A stretch of DNA of 64,000 bases from Lotus japonicus (taxonomy: Eukaryota > Streptophyta > Magnoliopsida > Fabales > Fabaceae), in contig NC_080043.1 in assembly GCF_012489685.1 (NCBI RefSeq), positions 45,647,127 to 45,711,126 on the forward strand. Direction: 5' to 3'. The notes under the pieces are model-generated. The model was not told where the DNA came from, did not search any database, and worked only from the letters and a program-made list of their open reading frames with translations. This document shows, piece after piece, positions 23,101-34,346 of this stretch. Both the position numbers and the translations under genes were made by a program. Each line of letters opens with the position of its first letter. Positions within the stretch are counted from its first letter, which is position 1.

Positions 23101-26100
23101 GTAAAAACAGAAGTAGATAAACAATCCCAACCAACCTATCAGCCTTAGAAATCTCCTGATTGAGCCTTTGGAATGTCCTGTTTATGTCACTATCAATAAT
23201 TGGATTCATATACCCACCATTAAGAACTGGGTTCATATACCCTGTGATATTGCTCATTGGTTGAGGAATTTGTTCATTCCCAGTAAGATTTTGCTGGGGA
23301 TAGTTATGCTGGAACTGCAATTAAAAGTAAATTTTTAATTAATGAAAATGAGAGAAAGTCATCGATGATAAAAAAAATATAATGAGGACATAGCATACAA
23401 CAAGATTGCATGCCAAACATACCATGAATTCATTATGAATGTGACTTGTCAAATTTCCAGAACCTGGACTTTCAACAACAGGATTACCATTATCAGCATG
23501 AGTTTCTAGAACAGCAGTCAACTCTCCAATTCTATCCTGAATGTGATAAAAAAGAATAGAGTATAAGCACTAGCAGTGTTATGTAAATAACTAAATGTAA
23601 CAGATCCCAGTTAGTTAGTGAGTTTTTAGTTACAAACTGACAACTGACCAGTCAGTTGTATAGCGTCACGGCTGCAACTATACAACCACCATGTATGCTA
23701 CTCATCATTGTATAAATGCATGCCACGTACTCTAAACTATTCAGTAATGCAAATATGAGATAGTAATCTCTCACAAATTCATGGTATGAAGAGCTTCTTG
23801 ATTTTTTGGCCTTGGAAACTGAAGCCCACCCTTCCACAATGTTAGAAATATAATATAGAACTATTGATGTGTCTTCACCCAACAACATAAGCTGCAGGGA
23901 CAATTGTTCCATGACATAGTATCATAACCTCTATGACCAAGTGGTCTAGAGTTTGATCAATGTTACCCCCAATTAATCTAATAAAAAAAGTTGAATTTCA
24001 ACTAAAGATAGGAAGGCATGTGCATTGCCCACACTTGAAGCCCAGTGAGCTCTTGTATGAGGGAGCATGTGAGAAATACATTATAGAATCATCCATGTGT
24101 CTTCACCCAACAGCTTAAGTTTTTGGGATAGTTGGTTCCTGACACACCACCACCCTCTCCCATCCGGAAAATTTTCCACTTTCGAGCAAATTCCAGTCCT
24201 AACTTCTATGAACAGTGTTAGATACCTTGTAAATAAGTAGGATATCTTATAACTAATTGTAAATAGGTAGTGTAATTATTGTAAATAAGGTAACAATGAC
24301 ATTGTACATTTATTGCATCTATTATATATAATAGACTCCGTTAAGTAGTTGAGACACACGGATGCACCAATTGCCTCTTGTGGAGCCTTGTTATTCAATT
24401 TCAACATGGTATCAAAAGCCTAACAAGAGGCCAACCCTAATCCTAATCCGTGACTACCCGGTGGACCCACTGCCCCTCAAAGCCAAATCTTTTTTTTTTC
24501 CGGAAACCCTTTTTCATCTCCGGTTTCTGAACCTTCTTCATTGTCGTGCTTCATTCCGACTGCCTTAACTGGCCGCCTCTGCTGCAGCAAATTCTTAAGG
24601 TTTACCTACTGAATATGAAGATATGTAGCAAATTCCAGATCCTCACCACTGATGAAATTGAAGGCTTCCTTCTTGCCAAAGAAGCCGACTCAATAGATAT
24701 CAAAGTGGATCTCTATTAATTGACGCCACTGCAAATCTTGCAAATCCCTAGGGACACCACATTCCGGCCTCTTTTCAAATAGATGACATTCTAACAAAAG
24801 CTTTACCTACTACAAGGTTTTTTGAACATAGAGACGAGCACAACGTTCATGATCAACAACCTGTGATCCCTCCATTATTTTGAAGTGGGGATGCACAAGC
24901 AGTGTTGTGTAAATAACTGAATGCAACAGAATCAAGTTAGTCAGTCAGTTAGGTTAACAGTCAATTGTATAGTTACATGGCTGCAACTATAAAATCACCA
25001 TCTATGTTACCCATCATTGTATTAAGGCATGCCTTGTTCAAAACCATATTCAGTAATGAAATTTGAGATAGTTAATCTCTTTTCTCCCTCACAAATTCTC
25101 TCACACTTTTGTACTGTGAGACATCACTTATAAACAAGGCATAAACTAAATAGAGCTCCAGTAATAGATCAAAAATGCAGATAAACATATGGGCATCAAG
25201 AAATCAATAATCCGTCAATAGAAAGCTCACAAATATAAAAATAAATAATTTTAAACTAGAAAGCACATCCTATAGTAACAGACAAGTATGTAAAGAAACC
25301 ACCAGTTATCAAGACTATAAAATTCATGAAGCAAGGAATATATAATGGACAATGTTAAAAATGTTTTAAGTAAAGGGTCAATTTGTTTACTATGAACATG
25401 AGATATTACAATCTTTTTAGTCATATTTTAATATAGCAGGTTACACACAAAAACATTTGGCAAAGATAGTGATACAAATTATAACGCTGAAAGACTTCAA
25501 TAATTCCGAAATATGCACCAGAAGTCTGGAAACTTACATGTGAGTTTCGAATCCTCCATTGTAACTGATCGTGTAAATGCTGGATAAGGGCCAATACAAA
25601 ATGTTAGAATATCTACAAAATATTTCGTAGAAGATAATGATGTATCATCCATTAAAATAAATTATATTATTGTAGGCAGTGACGGATCCTGGAATTTTAG
25701 CTCGTGGGGGCAATATATACATATAAATTTATAACTCTAAAAAACCTAAGAACAACAATAATTATTTAAAAATTCATATATATCATTACTATTTCTTATA
25801 AGTTTTTAAATTAACTCAATAAATTTACCATTTAAGTTTTTCATTCTTAATATGAAATATGTCTTTCTCTATTCATTTTTTAGTTACTGGAGTTAAAAAT
25901 TATATTATTAATTTTATAGTGATAGAATAACCCACTTCTCATAAAACATAAGAGAAAATATTCTCTTAGATAAAATAAATAGAATTAATTAATTATATTA
26001 AATATAATTGTAGCCCAACTTACCCATGGCACAAGTGTACGATTGACGCCACAAACTTAGTAACTTACTATCATAGTCATATTAAAATAAAGTTGGTAAA

Positions 26101-29100
26101 GAGAGCTTTGCCGCCCATAATAATTCTCTCCGGCTCAAAATTATAAAAATAATTAAACAAAAAAAAAATCATATTCAGAAATAAAAGTTTAAAAAATAGA
26201 AGGAATAGGAAGACAAGCTGTCACGATAGAAAAGTTGAAAAAAATAGAATTCGAATCTAGTAGCTAGTAGTCCATGACGAAGAAGTAGGAGTGAAATAAA
26301 TTCTTTTGAAAGGAGGAGTGAAATAAATTAAATGAATAGAGGGTGTGTTTTTAAGAATATATACTGTTGAAAGAAATAAGTAAAGGAAAGAAGAAAAAAT
26401 TGTTCTAATGGAGAAACAAACAAACAGATAAATTAAAATATTAAAAATATAAGTTGATAAAGTCTGAGCATTTATTGGCAGTTTGGCACTTACCGTAAAA
26501 ATACAAACTCAAACTCGTGGGGGCACATTTTTTACACTAATTGCCATGGGGGCTCCTTCTCTTTACTGGGGCAATTAAGCATTGAATCAATTGTTATATA
26601 TATGTTAAGCATAAGTACAACTGAAAATCACGTGGGGGCATTTGCCCCCACTTGGTCTAAGGTGCGTCTGTCCCTGATTGTAGGGATAACTGTTTTACCT
26701 TCTCGGATCATGCCTTGTTAAGAACGTTGTCATATTCTTAAAGATTTTATCCTATCTTGCGGAAGTTATTTATTTTCACATTTAATTAGGATTACAAGTC
26801 TATATTAGTAAAAATAGGTGTAAAAAATTAGATAAATAGGGAACATACCCCATTATCATTGTAATTAGGTACGATAATCATTGTAATTAGAGAAACTACG
26901 ATATCTTGTACTTATGAAAAGTATCATATACTATTCACTCCATGGTGAGGTTAATTCAAACGGATTAAGTCATTGGTCTCTCGTTTTCTCTTTCAACATG
27001 GTATCTGGACTCTGGAGGCTGACGAGAGGCAATCTAATCCGTGCTTCTGGGTGGACCCACTGCCCACCGGTGAAAAACAAATTCTGGAATCCGAGCCTCA
27101 CCTCTGGTTTCCAGCACCTAGCTTGCTTTTATTTCGCCAATTTCGCAATTTTTTCATAGAACCAGCCCAAATAGAAGAAGATTGATATTATTGAATGTAA
27201 GAATGTACAAGATTGCTGAGATATTTGAGAGTCCCAGCCTCTCTCCCTAAGTCCCAATTCCCAATTGATCCAAAGGATGATCAATCCTATCTAACCCACT
27301 CTTATTTATAGGCACATGCCTCACACACTAACCCTCTAACTAACTAACCTAAGGGAATGCGGTTACCTGTCACTTTTCGTCTTTTCCAGCAACCACCGTT
27401 GCTGTCCACCGCTGCCTTTGTCGTGCTAAGATCGGCGAAAACCCTCCACCGTACACACACGCGCGCTGCTTGGTATGTCAAACTTACGCAACCTGCCTGC
27501 ACCGGCCCTTGGCGGCGCGTGAGATCTCATCAAGATGTCGTCGATATCGCCTAGCTCGTTGTCCTCTTCTCCTCCTAGATATAACCTTGTTTGTTCCAGG
27601 TCTGGTGAGTGTCAGATCAAGTTCAGACGCTTAATATCGAGCCATGGATACAACTACTTGTAAACTTATAGGGCTCAATCAATTGCGTCAAGATGTGAAA
27701 TTTGGGAATGTTTCACATATGACAATCATTTGTGACAATCATGTAACCTTACACATTGTCTCCAACCTTAACACTCTTTCAATAATTGTAGGAAAGATAA
27801 GGTTGTTAGAAGTGGTCCCCAAAAATGATTTACAGTGACGTCCTGCTGCTTTTAAGGTTTTTTATTGTTTGTCATTTTATTCATTAGTTAGACTATTTGA
27901 TAACTTACCAAGCAAGAGAACACGACATCAAGCTCTAAATAGGAGGGGTATTCCCAGCTATACCAGATAAATATAAAACGATTCACATGCTATCAGCTAA
28001 CAGATTTTTCTTTTTGAATTGTTTCATGATGACATGAAGTTGGAGCCTTTATAACTAAGTGTATAGAGTTCAATCCTTGTTATGCCCTTTCTTCTAAACA
28101 TAAAATTAAATTTTAGCACAAGGTTCGGTGAACTTGTGCATTGTCCACGCTTCAAGTCCAACTCCAAATGGCTTTTGCAAGAAGGATTGTGTTAAACCAT
28201 TCATAGACTTTCATCTTACAGCTTAAATTTTTCCACATTACATGTCAAAAATTCATGCTCCAAATGTCCGGACCTAGACATGAGGGGTGTGCTAAGGTCC
28301 CACCCACATAGGCTAGACTAGATGTTTGGCCAAAGTACTCCTTATGAAGCCTGGGGCAATTCCCCTTGCCCCCCCCCCCCCCAACCTAGCTTTTGATTTT
28401 GAGTTAGGCCCAGTCAATTTTCAATTTCAATATCGTACCTATCCGAGGCCTAATATTGAGCTACCCAGAGATGTTCAAACTTGAAACTCCAAATCCAATC
28501 CTTACAAATACTTGGACAATCCTCCCCTCTAAGCTAACTTTTACAGGTAAGTTAGGCCTAATCCATTATCAATTTAAATAATACCCATGAAACTCAAGAG
28601 TGATAAGATTACAGTACAAATATGAAGTGAGCTGAAAATCAAATTTTCATTATGGTCAATTTTCTAAACACGGTTAGCAGCTAAATAGTGGCCTTACAAA
28701 TATACTTCTACAAAATTAGATATTTCAGTAGCAAGTCCATTTCTGAAGAAAATCGCTTTGCACCACAACAAATGCTCCATAGACAAATATTTCAGGATTA
28801 TTCAATCCATTATTAATTTATGTCCTTGAATTTGTCGTCAATTCAAACAAATATTGGTTTTCAAGGTCACTTCAGAGTTCATGTAACTGGTGACATGAGA
28901 ACAGTACATATGTTTAATCTATCATTTATCAAGCACCACATTTTCATACCTTCACATAGTTGGATATTGAAGATGCATTCATAACACGAGGCCATAGACC
29001 ATATTCTGCCAGCAGTCCCAGCATAGATGACATAAAGATATATCTCTCATCCTCTGCAACCTAACAACAATGGAAATACAAAATAAAAATAGAGAACGTT

Positions 29101-32100
29101 ATCTTAACCAATTCTAATTACTTGGCCTTATTTCTTTTTATTCCTTGATCATGGGTCCAAGACCAGTAAGTTTACTATTGTTCTAGCCATGGGGTTTTGG
29201 GAGCTCAGAGTTATGCCATCCAGGCTCTTAGTATGATGACCATAATGCTCCATAACACTACCCACTGCCCTAGAGAATCAAGTGCTGCAAATTGGATGAT
29301 TTTTGTTTCAAAGTGAAAATTTTGGGAATATCTTGAAGAAAATAGACAGTGAATTTATTTAGAGAATAATGTCTCAGGAACTGATCTTTTCTCATCCTAT
29401 TCTGATAACCTAATAAATGAAAAGCCAATTTTATTCTTGACAGTTCCATTCTATATATTGAACTTCAACACAAGGTCATTAAGCTTGTACTTTGTCTGCT
29501 GTCGAAGACAGAAGGGCTTTCACTTATGTGGTTACATTGCATATAGTAATCAATCGTACACCAATAAAATGTTTAGAAACCTGTTGATTCTTGACACCCC
29601 ATTCTACATATTAAACTTCAAGACGAAATAGATTGGTCTGTCCTTCGTTCACCCTTCAAGTGAAAATGGCTTTCACTTATTTGTGTTACATACAGTCATT
29701 TCTAAGCCACTACCAAAGAGAGTAGGCTTTTAGGATAGTACATAATTGCAAAGCAATAATTACATCTTTTTTAATGTTATTGATTTTAGAATTTTACAAT
29801 TATAATCTACACCAGTAAATCAAAATAAACATAAAAAATTGCGAATTTTAAGTTAAGCAATCATTATTTTGAGTTGTTTCAAAAATGAACATTCAAATCA
29901 TTCCAACAAATCATTATTACATGTCAACAACTTCAATAGAGCTTCCAGCTAACTACAATTGTCTAGGTGAAGAAAAATACGAAAAGGGTAAATAAATGCT
30001 GATATCATCATGAAACTAGACTTACTTTCAAATCATGAGCAAGTTTTAAATTTTCTTCAAGATATCCTTTCCTTTGAGCCAACTCATTAGACGCAGACGT
30101 GATGGCTTCATTTTGCTTGTCATCAACTGCCTAATGATAAAATATGAGAAACAAATTTTAAAATTGAAGCTATCTTAGTAAGATAATACATGATAACCAA
30201 ATCTACAAAGAACCTGACTAACCATTCTTAGTTCAGAAAATTGCCTCTCTAGTTTGCATTTCTCGTTCAAAAGTTGCATTTCCTGCCACCAGTTAATTTA
30301 GTTAATTTCCTTAAATGTCAAGGAAGTAGATATAAATTCCATCCCTGCGTGTATTTGATACCTTCATACAGGCAATAGCAATCTGTTCGTGAAGGGAGAG
30401 GATCTCTTCTTCTTGCCCCCTCGCTTGTGAGTAAAGTTCCTGCAAATAATTTAGATAATCTGATGGAGTTGTCTTACGCTTATTGTATCTTGCAAAGAAA
30501 AATTATATGCAAGAATGCAATCAGGCATCTTCTAGAAATTTTTTCAAGTTTCAGAATGTACGACATAAAAAATATGGTTACACTTTATTACTATCAGAAA
30601 CCAACTATGTCAAAGAATCGGGTTGTTTGAAAACATATGAATGATTTTATATTATAATTCAAATACACTCCCTCACGCAAGAGCCCATTAGACTTGAAGC
30701 ATGGACAATGGACAAACCTGTCTACCTATAGCTGAAATTAAACTTTTTATGCGAATAATAATGGGGTCACCAAGGATCAAACTCCAGACCATGTGGCCAT
30801 AGAGGTTTTTGATACCATGTCATGAACCGACTATCCCAAAATCTTAAGTTGTTTGGTGAAGACATATCGTTGGTTTTATATTATATTTCAAAACAATTAC
30901 CATAGTGTCTTGGTCTTGCATGTGATTGAGAGCATCATTGCTTTTGAAATTGCTTTGAGCCAGCTGTGTTTCAAAATTGTGCCTACCATGCAAACAGAAT
31001 CAAATTTATCACGTAACAACTCAACATAATAGATTGTGAGTTACAACATAACTCAAGCAAACTCTTTAATGCATCCAAAGAATGAAAAAAATACTGCATA
31101 CCAGGATTTTCTAAAGAAAAACCTTGTCAGTACTTGCCTTTCTTAAAAATTTCTACTTTTACCATTAAAAAAATGATATTTAATTGAATGTGTAAATCAG
31201 TTAATGGATACATCATACATCCACTGGAGCAGTTACTAATGATAATTTCAAATGTAGAAGTGAAAGTAGGGAAACTAAAACTTTTTCAGCAGTGTACATT
31301 TTATGTTGCTCCGGTGTATTGAGTGAGAGTCAAATGCCTCCATTTTCAAGCGCATCAATTCGCCTTATCATTAAGAGTAGTTTTTCTTTTTTCTATGAGT
31401 AGTAATTGTGTAATTGAGGGTTGAAGTGAAGTCGATTAGCTGATCACGGAAAATGGCAAGAAACAAAAATCCGCTATGGATGGCGGATGGCGCCGCGAGT
31501 CGCATGGCGGTTGAAATAAATCAATTATATATTTCAAAAAATTACGCTTATCCACATAAAAAAAGCTGTATTAAAATAAAAATAAGCTGCATAAAAAAAG
31601 GCATAATGTCATGATTGCATCTTAGACTCCAAATCTTAATTAAATAAGTAAACCAATCAACATAAATAAGAAAATTGTAAAAATAAATCCTAAAGAATAA
31701 TTAAATTACTCGAAATTATGTTCATTATATTATAAGATATCATTTTATATCAGTTCATCCACCATGATTCATCATATTATTGAGCATTTAAATCTGAGCT
31801 TTGCTCTAAAGCGATTGGCACAGCTTGATTGTTTTCATTTTCTGGGAATCGAGGAGAAATATCCAACCAAGGGAACCCTTCTTCTAACTCAACAAAAATA
31901 CATTTCAGATCTTCTTCAGAAGGAAAACATGTTAGATTGTCAGCCTTTCACTTCTCCCATGGTTAGTACAACAAAGTGTTATCAAATAGCGGCTATAGCG
32001 GCCGCAACCCGCTATAGCGTAGCGGATTTTAGGGCCACCGCAATCCCTACGCCGCGACATAGGGGCCACCGAGAGAAACGCAATCGAGGCTGCGACGGCC

Positions 32101-34308
32101 GTAGTGGCGCTGGAAGCTGAAGCGGAAATAGCGGATTTTGAGTAATACTGCACGTCTTTTAATTTTTTTCGGTTTTTTAAATATGGTAATTCTTGACTAT
32201 TGGACCACCGACTGCCCAATTAACTACCCATTAATTATTTTTTTCTATATTTATGCTTCATCATGAAGAAGAATCACGGCAGAATTGAAAAGGTTTCCAA
32301 AATCCTAATTCTCCTTCTCTCATCTCCTTCTACAAGCCCAATTAACTCCCCATCCTTTTTATTGCATTTCCTTTTTCTGTTTCACTATTTTAAGACTTGT
32401 GTTTGGTTTATGTTGTTTTAAGTCTTTTGACATTTGTTTTGAGCAGGTGGCAGCCTATAATAATTAACATTTGGTTGTTAAAAATGATGATTTTATGCAG
32501 TTTTTATTGTTATGTGATAAGCTGCTGTTTTTTATGCAGTTTTTATTTATTCATTTCAAATGTTTCTGCTCTAGTATTGCAATAGATGTCTGATAAGCTG
32601 CTGTTTTTTTATAATATTTAACTTATTTTAACCGCTATGTGGTTTCCGCTATTTGCCTGCGATTGTGATTTGATAACACTGGTACAACATGACTGACTAT
32701 CCAAGAGTGATGGAGTTCCGGTTGCTGATGCTCCTCTATACAGGTCCATTGCTGGTGCTCTCCAGCGTGTATCTATAACCAGACCAGACTTGAGCTTTTC
32801 TGTCAACAACGTCTGTCAGTTTATGTCCAATCCTTTGACAAACACTAGACAGCAGTTATGGGGACTCTTAGATACTTAAAGAGCACAATTTCACATGGTT
32901 TTCTGTTGAAGTCTGCCACTGTTTTTCTTCTAAAGTCAAAGGGTTTTCTGATGCAGATTGGGCTACTGATGTTGATGATCGCAGATCTACTTCAGGTTCT
33001 TGTTTGAATCTTGGCTTGAATCTAACTTCCTAGTGGTCAGGGAAGCAAACTGTGGTTCTGCAGAGCAGCACTGAGGCTGAATTTTGAACCTTAGCCCAGT
33101 TACCTGTTGATGTTCTTTGGGTGCACTGTTTCTTTGGCCCACAATCCAGTGCATTCAAGGCACATGGAGCTTGACTTGTTTTTTGTCAGGGAAAAAGTCA
33201 TCAGTAAGAAGCTTTTGGTCCAGCATCTGCGCTCAGCTCAACAAATAGCTGATGCATTGACCAAACCTCTCTCTTCAACAAAGTTACCTTCACTCAGATC
33301 CAAGCTCACTGTGTTAGCTGCTTCTACATCACACTCTAGTTAAGCTTGATGGGGGGTATTTGAGTATTAGACCAGAGTGCTCCTGTGCACACTGGATATG
33401 TGTATTCTGTTAGGTTGTTATACTGCTCATGTGAGCTCACATATATATATACATATAGTGTAATAAATCATTCAAACCAGTGTAGTCGTTTTCAGATAGC
33501 GGGGCAACCACAAAAATGCTATTGCGATATAGCGCAATACTATTGCAGTATAGCACACAGCGGGTTGGCCGCTATGCTTTTGTATATTTAATATAATATA
33601 ACAATATACATATAAATGATAAATAATATTCAAAATTTATGGCATTCATAATTAACATGGAAAAGTCATAGGTGACTTAAACAAAACATAATAGTACCAA
33701 CAAAAGTAAAGGTAACCATGAGGTTTAAGTCTATTTCCTAAACTAAACTGCCTAAAAACATGAAAGTTCTATATAACTTCTTCCTCGTCCTCCTCGAATT
33801 AGACCATTTTCAGTATGTTTCAGAAGAAAAAATATCTCCCCCAAAATTCCCTAACATGAACTTTTTGTGGGTTGTTTTTCGGTTTTTGTCAATTCCACTA
33901 AAGAGCGGCCAAAAAGTGCCGCTGTGGCTGCTATTTCGCTTTAGCGGCCGCCAACAGCCGCTATACTGAACTTCACCATTTTATATTGACCATGGTAAAG
34001 GCTCCTTGTGTCGAAAGTCTTCCTAGCAGTGTGGCTAGGAAGACTTTCAACACTAGGAGCCGTGACCATGGTCCCTCGAACCATCGGCTCTGATACCATG
34101 TTAAGTAACCATTTATCCCAAAAGCTTAAGCTGTTGGGTAAGAGCCACATGAATGATTTTATATTCTAACAACCACTAAGCAACAAACAACTAAGAGTGA
34201 CCAAGGGCCGCTACGCTCCACTATGATGCTATAGGGAGCTATTGACAACCCATTTCAAACTATTCATTCATGTTTGGTCAGAAACTTCTCTCTTCTTCTT
34301 CTTCTTCT

Positions 34309-34346
<38 letters not shown>

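Larger units (their letters stand above)
23566..25105 (+). mobile_element. Decayed small copia element in intron 7
   Basis: Direct LTRs at 23566-23781 and 24892-25105 share GCACNAGCAGTGTTRTGTAAATAAC, a GGCTGCAACTATA block and CACAAATTC. The left one is followed by TGGTATGAAGAGC (altered primer-binding site). The right one is preceded by GAAGTGGGGA (polypurine tract) and by Pol C-terminal sequence. Inside lie a TRIM (23840-24144) and another copia LTR (24216-24406). Confidence 0.7.

Noticed and set aside
23917..23960. tRNA-like A box (ACCAAGTGG) and B box (GAGTTTGATC), suggesting a SINE
   Set aside because: The segment is flanked by 77-bp direct repeats with a primer-binding-site-like start and a purine tract, so a TRIM explains it better; no 3' A tail.
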